Assembly: GCA_944472155.2 (NCBI GenBank)
Contig: OX235273.1
Location: 101,950,582-102,014,581 of the forward strand
Length of the DNA stretch: 64,000 nucleotides
From: Trichobilharzia szidati
Taxonomy: Eukaryota > Platyhelminthes > Trematoda > Strigeidida > Schistosomatidae
Reading direction: 5' to 3'
Part shown: positions 54,601-63,799 of the stretch, in pieces
Position numbering within the stretch: the stretch's first letter is position 1
How the letters are laid out: each line of letters begins with the position of its first letter
The notes under the pieces: generated by a model
What the model was told of the DNA's origin: nothing
What the model saw: the letters and a program-made list of their open reading frames with translations, nothing else
Databases searched by the model: none
Position numbers and translations under genes: made by a program

Positions 54601-57383
54601 TTTATTATTCAGGTCTGAAATGTGTGTTCTGTTTCAGAGGTACGAAAAAAGACAGCTATTAAAGTATGCTGTACACAATCAATTTTAGATTAAGGAGTTC
54701 GTATATAGTGTAGGTAGTCTGCATTTAGGATATGCATGATGGAAGGCAAGGAAAACGATTAATTATAGGAAGCTGAAGGTTGTTAGTGACTTATATTTTG
54801 CGAATATCCATGCAATGGCATTTTCTGTCATCGTAAAATATGTTATAGGAAAGTCAGACACATATGTTGAATTCTCTGGATATATGGAGTTTCCAAGGCT
54901 TCTTTTGCAATCAGAAAAGTGATCCAGCTTTCAGCCATGCGATTATAACACTATAAACGAGGAGAAATAAAAGAATAAATATTATGTAGATATTAAGTCT
55001 TAGGATAGAAAGGTAGTTCTTGTCAGCTTTTAAGTGTGACTACGGATTGATATTAGTTAGGGAATGCTGCATAGCCGTTTCTTCCTAGTTTGGGACTCCT
55101 CAACAGTACACGCCTAATACCCAACCGGAGATCGAACCCAGTACTTTCAGGTTACTAGGCGAGCTGATGAACCATTCACTCACTGCGACAGAAACCACTG
55201 GCTGGTGGTGGCGCTAAAAATCATGAATTGACAGAAGTTAGAATTTATGGGTTGTTAGATCTGTTCCAGTATATGAACGGTCAGCGAGCTCACCTCGTAA
55301 CCTGAAGCTCCTGGGTTCGATTCCCATTGGGATCATGCGTGCTCACTGCTGAAGAGTTGTAAGCTAGGACAACCAGCTGTCAGTACTCCTGATTGGTTCT
55401 TCATGTGATATAAATCCGTGACCATACTTGAAACCAATCAAAGTAACACTTGAAAATACAACCACTTAGTTATGTCGGAAGCTTTAGACACAACTCAAAT
55501 CGACCAAAGTAACGCAAGTCTGTTCATATTATCTTTATCTAGATTCTAAGATCTTTCTCTTTGAATAACTGTTCTTCTCTTTATTTCGAAGTCTTTGTGT
55601 TTGATAATAATTAACATTATTTGATGTCAGTGTCATTCCTCTTCTTGTTGTTAACTGCCTTTACGGTTGTGTCAGTGTTAAGCGTAACGGTGTGAAAAGA
55701 TTGACCAATTTGTTTTCTGTATTAACAACTGAATCTAAGGTGCCCACAAATACTAAACCTAGGTCCAAGGTTTCCTGCCGATTCCCTCCAATCATCTGAT
55801 AACAAGAATTCACATAGGTTATTGTTGCTTTCGGTATTCGGTCAAGACTTTTCAGGGAAATCTTGAAGAAATATAAGTTCTTGCCTAGAGTTGTTCGGTT
55901 TTTACTTTGTACTGTAATTTCTTTTAGTTCAAAATTGGTTTTAACTGATGTCAGAAACTCAGCTCATTGGTTCCCTTAGTCGAATTCTAGCCTGCAGTTT
56001 ACTGGTTAAGACCTAGCGTTGGCTACGAAGTTTCGTGCTGCTAATCAGTGCCTGTAAGCGTCACCCTGGTAGTATGTCTCATTGCTCAGGAGTATGGGTG
56101 TGTTTGTAGTCAATCGATTTTACAAGTGCATTGTATTTTAATGCAGTCTTATGTTGGGTCATTGAAGGTGACACAGACAAAAGAGTGGGGGTAATATTCG
56201 ACAGTTAGGTTGATAATCTGGACACTACTAATTCAAAACTTGCCTTCATCCAACTTTTCATTTCACCCGTCAGTCGTCACCTATTGCAGAGAAATGTTTG
56301 TATTTAGAATCTATCTACTTAATAATTTTTTACATCAAAATTTTTTTACCAATCAAGTGGTTATTTTAGTTAATCAGTTTTAGGTATAGGGGGGAGTGAA
56401 ATTAAGAGGTTAAAAGTCGTCAAAACAATTAACTGGTAGATCTAAGTTTTGAAGGAGGGGTGAAAATTAATTACGGATTTCAAGATTAGTTAATTCTTGG
56501 GCGTTAGCAACAAGTCCTTACATAATCAAGAAATTTGTAAAATAATGATGACTAAGAAGAATAGGATGACTCAGAAGAACTACGTAAAATACGAACAGGT
56601 TAATAGAATTAGCTAGAATTGTGAAAAATAAAAGTCAAAAGATAGTTACAAGGGGAGGGGAAAATCGATTTTTAAAAACTTAATACATATTATGTAGTTG
56701 GCCATGGCAAAGAAATGGACTGTACAAATTTCTTTTGAACACACAGATTTAGCTTGTTCAGATGAATTCCGATTGCCTCTGCTGTATATAAAAGTCGTGC
56801 TCGTAGACCATGTGGGCGGTCGGGTAATATACGATTTAATAACATTAAAAAGCTTTGTTATAGTCGACTTGATGTCCAGTTTCGACGTGATGAGCTGGTA
56901 CTAAGCTGTGTATAGCTTTATTCAGAAAATTGTCAAATCAAGATGGGAGGTGTTCAGAAATTCAAAGATGAACTTGCCTGATCGTACGCCCAATATAACT
57001 AGCTCCACACGAGCAGTTCAACTGGTAAATACACATGGAAGAGGCGAAACAGGCAATTCGTCTTCATTTCTTGAACTAGGTAATTGTTGGCTAGGGAATA
57101 TACAGCATATCTTAGCTGTGTTGAAAGTCCTTTTGAAAGCCCTTCTTCTCAGATAAGGAACTAATTGAAAATGAATATATTTCTTCGCTTAATTTGTTTT
57201 TTTTTCTTTTCTAAATGCCTAAATGGGAATTTGAAAATTACTTAAGAATTCATAAGTAGTATATTTTTTAATCGAGCTTTAATTTGGAAATTCTTTGGTT
57301 ATCTTTGCATAGCTGTATTACGTCAACTTTCATGGTCAGGAGTTCCAGAGGAACTAAGACCAACAGTATGGAAACTTTTATGC
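48676..57383 (+). CDS. TBC1D22-like Rab GTPase-activating protein, first four coding exons
   Basis: Exons are 48676-48778 (ATG, MSGKGSK), 48811-48896, 52100-52286 and 57313-57383. All introns are GT-AG and the phases agree (1, 0, 1, 0), giving 149 codons. Exon 1 has QDVWDADD and exon 2 has VVQKTAEKVLELH. In my memory these parallel the DAWDAGEDD and TANRVLRNH segments at the N-terminus of TBC1D22. Exon 3 ends QRFRACINSSITDL and exon 4 reads LRQLSWSGVPEELRPTVWKLL, the R-x-x-x-W opening motif of a TBC domain. TBC proteins stimulate GTP hydrolysis by Rabs. The catalytic arginine and glutamine fingers are not in the window. Intron 1 is 32 bp, intron 2 3.2 kb, intron 3 5.0 kb and intron 4 over 6.6 kb. 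These fit the schistosome habit of tiny 5' introns. Confidence 0.8.
49390..50700 (+). pseudogene. RTE-like LINE relic in TBC intron 2
   Basis: RT motifs follow in order with broken frames: QAGFRLGRGFIDHIFT (49440), IVIFLDLKAPFDSVD (49530), SIRDTSPLSPFLLNFIID (49725) and EYADDIVLLGED (49861). FTYLGSSIS (50057), a QKASSAYASLHRLW segment (50125), and the C-terminal LRLSGYVLRM and RPEWWRCI segments follow. It belongs to a different RTE family from the relic at 43930. Confidence 0.82.
50701..51125. other. intron 2, no feature recognised
   Basis: No supported feature beyond AT-rich intronic sequence. Confidence 0.4.
51130..51365 (-). repeat. tRNA-derived SINE in TBC intron 2
   Basis: On the minus strand the head has a B-box GGGTTCGAATCCC near 51295-51307, and the tail ends TTCCACTCGGAACGCAAAGG then an ATAAAATAAAA stretch. 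It aligns along its length with 58300-58560. Confidence 0.65.
51366..52099. other. intron 2 remainder
   Basis: No feature recognised apart from the acceptor TTTTTAG at 52093-52099. Confidence 0.4.
52600..52720 (+). repeat. Penelope-like 3' tail fragment, copy 3
   Basis: TGATATGATTATGAGC, a short loop, then GAAACGTCATCAGTTAATAT and TTGTATAACACTGTG, as at 15740-15850. It lies in TBC intron 3. Confidence 0.6.
52888..53093. repeat. 53-bp inverted repeat around SINE S1
   Basis: Positions 52888-52940 and 53041-53093 are reverse complements at about 48 of 53 positions. They enclose the hammerhead-bearing 100 bp. The arms are the SINE's own 3' flank (CAAACTC.TAAAGACAAATC...) present on both sides in opposite orientation, a fold-back arrangement. 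Confidence 0.6.
52930..53040 (-). repeat. hammerhead-type SINE fragment S1
   Basis: The minus strand carries a B-box-like GTTCAAACCCC, then the hammerhead remnant (53024-52979), then the SINE 3' body CCCTGGTTTTCAATG...CTAACTCATATCAATCCGTG. Compared with the hammerhead consensus CUGANGA...GAAAC...GUC, it reads CCGATGG, so A9 is lost. It forms the minus half of the first head-to-head SINE pair. Confidence 0.65.
53225..53460 (+). repeat. hammerhead-type SINE S2
   Basis: After a linker (CTAAATCACGAATTGATAGAAG) come an A-box-like GGTGACTGAATGGT, a B-box GGTTCGAACCC (53333-53343) and the hammerhead at 53357-53402. Stem I is TACTG/CAGTA, the core CCGATGA (one change, U4 to C), stem II TCC/GGA, then GAAAC-AGCT-GTC. 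The tail is TTCCTGGTTTTCAG...CTAACTGATATCAATCCGTG. This is the Sm-alpha-like layout: tRNA promoter followed by a ribozyme. Confidence 0.72.
53555..53650 (-). repeat. Penelope-like 3' tail fragment, copy 4
   Basis: On the minus strand: TTGATATGATCATGAGC, loop, GTTCGAAACATCATCAGTATATAATAC. Same motif order as the copies at 15740 and 52600. Confidence 0.6.
53905..54050 (+). repeat. hammerhead-type SINE S3
   Basis: B-box GGGTTTGAACCCC (53917-53929) then a degenerate hammerhead at 53937-53984 (GGACGAAGC-GGCCGGCT-GTC-CAGTAC; core damaged on the 5' side), then the CTAACTGATGTCAG-type tail with GTAACTGATGTCAGCTCGTG. The tRNA 5' half is missing. Confidence 0.6.
54051..55030. other. intron 3, no feature recognised
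   Basis: No coding or repeat signal that I can support. Confidence 0.4.
55040..55205 (-). repeat. hammerhead-type SINE S4
   Basis: On the minus strand: an A-box-like GCAGTGAGTGAATGG, B-box GGGTTCGATCTCC, then a hammerhead remnant (55109-55065). It reads TTGAGGA, GTCC loop GGAA, GAAAC-GGCT, with the GTC cleavage triplet changed to ATG. Minus half of the second head-to-head pair. Confidence 0.65.
55210..55440 (+). repeat. hammerhead-type SINE S5
   Basis: It opens with the same linker as S2 (CTAAAAATCATGAATTGACAGAAG). Then come the tRNA head with B-box GGTTCGATTCCC, and a hammerhead with intact CTGAAGA and GTC but the GAAAC element changed to CAACC (55341-55390). Confidence 0.68.
55441..57312. 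other. intron 3 remainder
   Basis: No supported feature other than the acceptor TTTGCATAG at 57304-57312. Short open frames at 56698-56904 and 56908-57156 have no recognisable motif. Confidence 0.4.
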
Positions 57384-58295
57384 GTAAGTCTGTTTTTCTT
57401 TACTCCTATGTGAAAGGCGTTCAGTTTTTTTTGGTTGGTTAAATTCTATTTATGGTTGCCATTTGGAAGTTACTGTGTTATCCATTGCCTTTTTTAATTC
57501 GTGCTTTAGACATGAGTTCTATGTTTTGCACACAGTGGATCATTTTTAACAGGGGAAAATAAATACAGCTTCGAAGGTGTACAGTTTCTTTTCAAGGTGT
57601 ATTTAAAACATCAAAATGTGACATCAGTTTGATTGAGTTTTCACTTAAAACTGTGCACCTAAGTGCAACAGTTCAAGTTGCTACAGTGCATGTAGGACAA
57701 AAAGATACAGAAGTGAGAGAAAATAGACATTCAAAAGGATTACAATGAGCAAAAATGTTCAGAATAAAGGATAGTAGCATTGAAAACATGAGAAACTAAT
57801 AAATCTAGAAGATTACGAAGAGTGAATGCATGTGGACCGTTGAGAATGGTTTTAAGCGATACTACCAACAGTCTCAAGCCAAGCCATTGACTCTTAGCAT
57901 CTTGAAAATCTCATTCAGTCAGTCTACAGTCCCTTACGTGCCTAGTGCATACCGACAGTCAAAGACTTCACAAGACGGATTTTAGATTTTGTTTGATCAC
58001 TCCTAACCCTTTTCAAACCTAATCTTGTGTTGGCTAACATTGCTCATCGAGGATGACGCAACGCGTATCCTATCCATATGAGTCGATTTAGCTTCACAAT
58101 CTGATGAATTGACTTACCCTTTATAACTAACACTTTACTTCGAACCTCAATACTACTCACCATATCATCCCAATTAACACGTGAGGACATCATTACATAC
58201 ATGACGTCGAATTAAGTTCTTTTGTGTGCGGTACAACTAGCACCTGTTTATGTGTATGAACGAAAAACTGAAGTTAATTTGAACAATCCATAACT
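57384..58295. other. intron 4, no feature recognised
   Basis: It starts with GTAAGT at 57384. I looked for the next TBC exon (a GYLP-type continuation) and did not find it here or later in the window. Confidence 0.4.
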
Positions 58296-58299
58296 GCTC

Positions 58300-58560
58300 T
58301 TTTTGTTCCTTTGCTTCCTGAGTGGAACATAAGGCTTCAAACTTTAGCTTTGTAGTTTCAGTAGCAGTTATGTTTTTTTACGGGATGTGGTTTCTAGCCT
58401 CACGTTAAACCTTCCATTTTTGCTGGGTTAATAACCGGTTAAAGAAGGTAAAGATATGCTCTGGATGGGCATCGAACCCCAGACCACGTGTGCATGGTTG
58501 GCGAGCATTCTACTCGTCACCTATGGCATACTACAACTTAGCTGTTAGGGGTAGAAAAGC
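58300..58560 (-). repeat. tRNA-derived SINE, same family as 51130-51365
   Basis: On the minus strand: head with GCTCGCCAACCATGCACACG and B-box GGGTTCGATGCCC, a body with ACCTTCTTTAACCGG, and a tail TTCCACTCAGGAAGCAAAGG. It aligns over about 230 bp with 51130-51365. Confidence 0.65.
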
Positions 58561-58729
58561 GGAGTGTTAGGTGGTCTTATTAGTTTTGGTGAAAAAATTA
58601 ACGAGAATAAAACGTGTTCGTTACTACAGGTGTAGGAGACAGAATTATAACGGGATTTGGGATTTGGCGAGAGATTGCACTTTCGTATGCATCTGGGCTT
58701 CTTCAAGAAGCCTTGATTCAACTACAGGC

Positions 58730-58910
58730 CGAAGGGATGAAGATGTCAAAACCAACCAGGGTCGAAAAGGCAAGGTACGCCTTCAACACTCTGAAATCAG
58801 TTTGAAAATCTGCACTCGACTTGAAAAACGAAATTCGGATTTTCAACACCAGTGACAAGTCAACCAGTTCTTCTACATTGGTTAGAATCTTGGCGCGTCA
58901 CGAAAAGCGT
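58730..58910 (+). pseudogene. short RTE-like LINE fragment
   Basis: VEKARYAFNTLKSV, then after a stop SALDLKNEIRIFNTS, and a TCTTGGCGCGTCACG stretch. These match the conserved KARxAFxxLKxxW...IRIFNxxVKSVLLYG...TWR segment of RTE elements, also present as debris near 46300-46385. The upstream open frame from 58571 has no recognised motif. Confidence 0.55.
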
Positions 58911-59635
58911 TTCTAGAATTAGTATCTAGTAGAACAAAATTAATTAACCAAAATTCAGTTGTAAGAATTACCTTGGAATCATGTAGAATATTTCCAACAA
59001 GGTGGGATCGAAAACTCTGTCCACAAGAATCACACACATCCCTCAGATACTCCAAGGTCAGAATGACTTTGATTCATTCAAACGAAATCACATCGTAAAG
59101 CAACACATTATCAATGTGTCACACAACCACTAAGACAAGCATTAAAATTAGAGATTATACAGGGACAAATATAAACAATAAGGATCAAGTGAACATATGA
59201 TATGCAAGTGTTAGAATAATGCTATACAGTCTAGGAGAAGAAGGCGTACTAATTACAACATTAGTTGAAACATCCAAATAAGCATAAATACTATAATTAG
59301 ACCGTTTAGGAGGTATTTTCCAAACAATTATTCCGTTACGATGTAAATGGAGATGAATTGTGCATACGTTGAGAAGATCGTTGGGTGAAATCAGGCACCA
59401 CTCAGTCGAGTGGGAATTGACGAGTTGGGTGTTAGTCCGATGGTGATATAGAGATGATGTGTAGGAGGAAATGATAGCACGTTGGCATTTGTGGATCCAG
59501 CTGGAAATGATGATGGCAGAGAAGCGAGTGCAATGGAGAGATGTCACCGAAGGGCTATGTTCCACTCGATGCGCTAGGAATGAATATTAATAGTTACTCA
59601 GTCTTCCTAATGTACAGAATGCTAGCAAGTGTTCC
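58911..59635. other. no gene recognised
   Basis: It contains a 126-codon minus-strand open frame (59565-59185) without motifs. A degenerate GGGCTATGTTCC...GCTAGGAATGA stretch at 59550-59585 looks like an RTE-type tail. Confidence 0.4.
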
Positions 59636-59639
59636 GCTT

Positions 59640-59950
59640 ACTATTATTATTGTTCGCTTGGGTTCCGAGTGGGACAAGGGCTTCAACAGCACGTCTCCAT
59701 TTTGTTCTGTTCTCTGTGGTCCTCTTTAGCTGGCCACACGATTGCCCATATTCTCTCATCTCCTCCTACTCACACGATCTCCTCCTCCTCACTGTGGGAC
59801 CAACGTCCCCCAACCCGTCGTTTCCAATTCGAGTTACACTGGGCGCCAGCATATATCTGGTCTGTCTCCATTTTCTTTGAGGTATTTGTTGAGCAATCAG
59901 TTCTTGATTGACTTGTTCCCAGACTTTCTTGTTGGTAATCACCTTTGACC
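59640..59950 (-). repeat. SINE fragment, same family as 62030-62495
   Basis: It shares GGGTTCCGAGTGGGACAAGG, CTTCAACAGCACGTCTCCA, the CACACGATCTCCTCC block and TCTTGATTGACTTGTTCCCAGACTTTC-type sequence with 62030-62495. It lacks the tRNA-like head that the longer copy has. Confidence 0.65.
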
Positions 59951-60595
59951 GGCCATCTGATTTTCAGTATGAAGCAAAGGTAGTTGTCGATAACAGTCAG
60001 CAACGAGCTGTTGGAAATGCTTTCCGTTACACGCAAGCCAAGTTTCCGACCAATATAGAAAAACTGACTGACTTGACATTGGTGTTGAATTTCGTTCTTG
60101 ATACTTGAGAGTGTTACGCTTCGTTAAGAGAAAATCTGCGCTTGGTATCAGTTACATTTACACTGTTATATATGAGAAATTTATACTTCACACCTTCACT
60201 ACTCTCCATTTTTTATTTGTTTCATTCATTTCAATGTCTTTTCTTCTGAATTTTTTTAAACAGATGGCATTCTGCACTGAGAGTAAATGTACTTTTAGAC
60301 AAAGTCACAGAATTTAATAATTACAGATTTATTTTTGTTTGTTATGTGACCTAGTTAGTTTGAATGCTCAAAAATGTGAAGGAATCGTGTTTTCACCCCT
60401 CAAGGTTATATTGATTTTGTTTATTGCAATAGTATATACGAGAGGTGTACACAATTAGCCTGTTACTTTATGTGTGACCAAACAATCTGTTGTGTTGTTT
60501 ACATTCTTTATGTCTTTGTTACTACTAATTAAAAAATGGTGGTGATCTATTAATATTTTTGCTTTCTTGATAGATTTCTTTGAAGTGTTTTTATA
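59951..60595. other. no gene recognised
   Basis: AT-rich, with only chance open frames. Confidence 0.4.
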
Positions 60596-60599
60596 TTAG

Positions 60600-60775
60600 A
60601 TGGTTGGAAGCAATCAGTAGGAAACTTTGGACCTAGGTTTCGTGCTTGTTGGCACTCGTCGTCAGGAAGGCGTATCTGCGATCTCGAAAGTGCTCTTGTT
60701 CCCTCTGGTGTTTGAACCCCAGCGTCAGGCAGTGCTGCCACTGGGTTATTCGGGCTCACGATTGACCTCCTGTAG
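60600..60775 (-). repeat. tRNA-derived SINE, third family
   Basis: On the minus strand: an A-box-like CCCAGTGGCAGCACTGCC, B-box GGGGTTCAAACACC, and a body containing GAGTGCCAACAAGCACG. Its layout is tRNA-like but it lacks the hammerhead. Confidence 0.5.
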
Positions 60776-60984
60776 GACTGTTATGGATACTTTTAGTGGT
60801 CACTTGGTGTTAAGCAGTGTTGTGTGTGTGTGTAGCTCTTGTCATTATTTTGAACTTCGTGGTATGCACCTATTGGTTTCAAGGAAGTTTAATTCCCTTC
60901 TTACAGTTGTCTTAATATATTAAATGAAGAAGTCACGTGGAAATGTGATCTAATGGTTACATAGATAATGTTGCAAGTGTAATC

Positions 60985-61160
60985 ATGAGTTGACATCAGT
61001 TAGAGAATCAATGGAAAACGTGAGAGTACTGGACAGCCGTTTCGTCCTAGTCCCGGACTCTTCATCAGTATTCATCCCTATCAGGGTTCAAACCGATGAC
61101 CTGGTTACAAGGAAAGCTCGTAGAGCAGTCAGCCAGTGGTGCCCGATCCAATAGCCAACG
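60985..61160 (-). repeat. hammerhead-type SINE S6, best-preserved ribozyme
   Basis: On the minus strand: tRNA-like head, B-box GGTTTGAACCC, then the hammerhead (61070-61026). Stem I TACTG/CAGTA and a perfect stem II (GTCC/GGAC) are present, as are GAAAC-GGCT-GTC. Aligned with the family, the core is ATGAAGA, so only C3 is changed. A literal CTGATGA can also be read here, but then three extra bases separate it from stem II. Confidence 0.7.
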
Positions 61161-61615
61161 AATTCCAAGTTATGCCATACATAATGCTAAGGCATACTTG
61201 TAGTTTTAACGGACTAGTTTACTTGAATGTTACTGTAGTAGACGATCATTGTTATCGGTTTGTTGACATAGTGACTGCATAGTTGTTACCAATATATGCT
61301 TTTCGAACGGAAAACTTCAGCATTAAAACAGCCTGCTAAAATGACTATATATATGAGTGTTTAGGTTTTAGCCAAAATTAGACACCTTTTTTTTGATAAA
61401 ACTCATCCTTTCTTTATTCCAAACTGCAGTTGGTTGATGTGTAGGTGGAGATTGTGAAAATGCATCCACAGGTGTTGCAGTCTTCCAGAGATCTGTTCAG
61501 CTGGATGACATAATATACAGCTGTCCATTGGGATTTAATCAAGTGGGGAGCTTTCTGATCTCGAGCTCAACGCTAACCCTACACCACCAAATTTACACTA
61601 GCTAGCTGAATAATC
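61161..61615. other. no gene recognised
   Basis: No supported feature. Confidence 0.4.
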
Positions 61616-61619
61616 TCCT

Positions 61620-61835
61620 GACACTCATAAGCTGAATTTGGTAGATTCGGTGGTTCATTGGTAAGATGATTGCTAGTCACGCGTGAGCTGCATCTTCGGT
61701 TCTGGACAGGCGCACTCATAAACCTCCAGTAGTAAACCTGGAGAGCGAGGGAAGGTACGGACCTCAGGTTAACAACTCTACCTCGTAAGAAGCAATACCG
61801 CTGCTGCTGAGACTTTACAGCTTGTATCCACTATT
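61620..61835 (+). repeat. tRNA-like SINE candidate
   Basis: GGTGGTTCATTGGTAAGATG resembles an A-box region and TCTTCGGTTCTGG a weak B-box. The following body has TAGTAAACCTGGAGAGCGAG. It occurs only once in the window, so the call is tentative. Confidence 0.4.
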
Positions 61836-62029
61836 GGGTCTCGCATTTGTGTCTCCGAGTGACAACATACATCCTTAGCCTGAATTGCATGTTAAAAGTT
61901 ATGCCATTTGTTTTAAAACATTTCTTTTGCGTTCATTTTCCACTGACAGGTTACTAAATATTACAAAACCCAAGTCGTTGCTAGACCTCAGTTAATTGAA
62001 ACTGAATTCTTATGTAACAAACTATTACT

Positions 62030-62495
62030 GTTATTATTGTCTTCTTGGGTTCCGAGTGGATCATATAGCTTCAACAGCACATCTCCACTTCGTTCTGTCT
62101 TGTGTGGTCATCTTTAGCTGGCCCGACGACTTCCCATAGTCTCTCTGCTCCTCCAACTCACACGATCTCCTCCATGTCACCCTCGGACCAACTCCCAACT
62201 CGTTGTTTTCCATTCGGGTTCCACTGGATGGCTGATCTGATGCGCGATGTCATTCGACGATCTCAGCGTTTGTCTGAATCATGTCCATTTTCTCTAAGAT
62301 ATTTGTTGAGTAATAGGTTCTTGATTGGTTTTTTCCCAGACTTTCTTGTTGCTGATTCACTGACCTACGATTACCGCGTTAGCGTTGGTGATGCTACCCA
62401 GTTTTCCAGACTGAAGTAGGTGGAGCAGCATTCGAACCCGAGTGCTATTATCCCATAGTCGAGTGCTCAAGCCAATGAGCTTATTTCTCCGCTCT
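62030..62495 (-). repeat. tRNA-derived SINE, long copy
   Basis: On the minus strand the head reads ATTGGCTTGAGCACTCGACT and CGGGTTCGAATGCTGC (A and B boxes). A 300-bp body shared with 59640-59950 follows, and the tail ends CCACTCGGAACCCAAG then AATAATAAC. The tail motif is also used by the SINEs at 51130 and 58300. Confidence 0.68.
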
Positions 62496-62814
62496 TATTA
62501 TTACAAAATGGATGAACTTTGTAGTACTTATTTTGTTTCTTTTACTCAGTTACCCTATACATGAGGATGTCATCAGTAATTTAAGTATAGGTGTACTGAA
62601 ATCTTCAACTGAAAACAAATAAACAAATTAATAAAACAACTACGACACACTCATTTACATATCCCAACACCCAATAGCTTCAGGGTTCAAATATTGCTAC
62701 ATATACTTCAGTCTGCGGGTAATATCTGGATAATATCAGCAGCCCTCATTAAATAATAAGCGTGGTTCATAGCCTGTTGCCACATAACTGAGTTCTTTTA
62801 ACACTTGGTTGTAA
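62496..62814. other. no gene recognised
   Basis: AT-rich sequence before the LINE fragment. Confidence 0.4.
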
Positions 62815-62829
62815 AAGATATTTCTTTCC

Positions 62830-63480
62830 AAGAACTGTACAGTCGTATTTATACAAAGAATTCGTAAAACCGGTCAACAACTAGCTAGCTCACATGGTCC
62901 CACTATCATTGACGGCATAGAGGTTGAAACTACATCTGATGTCAAGTACCTTGGACTGAGTATTTCCTCCGATCTTTCCTGGTCCTCTCACATCTTGCTA
63001 GTGACTAGAAAGATGTTTCGCTTAACGTTCTACCTAAGGAAGTTTAGGCAGTCTGGTATAAAGCAGTCTTTACTTTCTCAGTTTGTCAATTCCTGTATTC
63101 TACCCATCCCTCTTTACTGCTCCCCATTAATCTTTCCTGGACTACTTAAGAAAGACTTTGCTTCGCTGCATAGGGCACTAAAAGCTGTTAGTAGGGCAAG
63201 TGGGATTTCGTTAAACCAACTGGTTAACACAATTGTGGATAGACATATAATGTCATGTAAGAAACTAGCAAATTCTATATTGTCAGACCCCGAACACCCT
63301 CTCCATACGCAGCTCTCTCCTTGCATTTCATCTGGTAGAACTAGAAGCAACTATAGGAAGCTATATGCCAGGACTACCAAGTATAAAAACTCCACAATAC
63401 CCTATCTGGCACAGCTGTTATGTGATGAGAAAACTGTTAGGCATGACATGATCAATTTACTGCGGCACTCTAACAAATAG
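62830..63480 (+). pseudogene. LINE RT C-terminal fragment
   Basis: An open frame of about 215 codons starts without an ATG. It includes TTSDVKYLGLSISSDLSW, the conserved K-Y-L-G strand just after the RT palm in jockey/CR1-type elements, and then a thumb-like region with SCILPIPLYCSP. The catalytic YADD lies upstream and is missing. The C-terminal part (STIPYLAQLLCDE) ends in TAG at 63478-63480. The exact clade is unclear. Confidence 0.7.
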
Positions 63481-63757
63481 TTCCCATTAGCTTTTGTTCT
63501 CCTTTCTTTGTTACTATTATATTGTTGCTCATATATTCTATTACAGACTAATTTTATATATCATATCCTGTGGTGCATTGTTTAAATATGTGAATGCAAT
63601 GCTGTTCTATTTTTTTTCTTTTATTTCTCTTTTTCTTTTTGTTGTTGTTGCTTTATATTTCTAAATCCTTATAAAATTTATGAGGTAATTAGATGCAATA
63701 TTGTAATGAACGCTGAAAATTCCATACCTGTACCACAAATACTGTTTGGAATAAAGC

Positions 63758-63758
<1 letters not shown>

Positions 63759-63798
<40 letters not shown>
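63759..63798. repeat. (ATT)n microsatellite
   Basis: Thirteen uninterrupted ATT units form the 3' tail of the LINE fragment. Confidence 0.95.

Positions 63799-63799
<1 letters not shown>

Larger units (their letters stand above)
62815..63798 (+). mobile_element. 5'-truncated LINE with RT C-terminus and ATT tail
   Basis: The coding remnant (to 63480) is followed by about 280 bp of 3' untranslated sequence. This ends GCTGAAAATTCCATACCTGTACCA...TGGAATAAAGCC and a pure ATT run (63759-63798). Its 3' end is shared with the SINE at 14664-14868 and the fragment at 48165-48240. Confidence 0.82.

Noticed and set aside
58571..58729. Next exon of the TBC gene after a CTACAG acceptor at 58623-58628
   Set aside because: The translation does not continue a TBC domain, and the following part matches an RTE element.
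59185..59565. 126-codon minus-strand open frame
   Set aside because: No recognisable domain and low-complexity composition; it overlaps repeat-like sequence.
60818..60832. Short TG-rich run
   Set aside because: A trivial microsatellite with no context.
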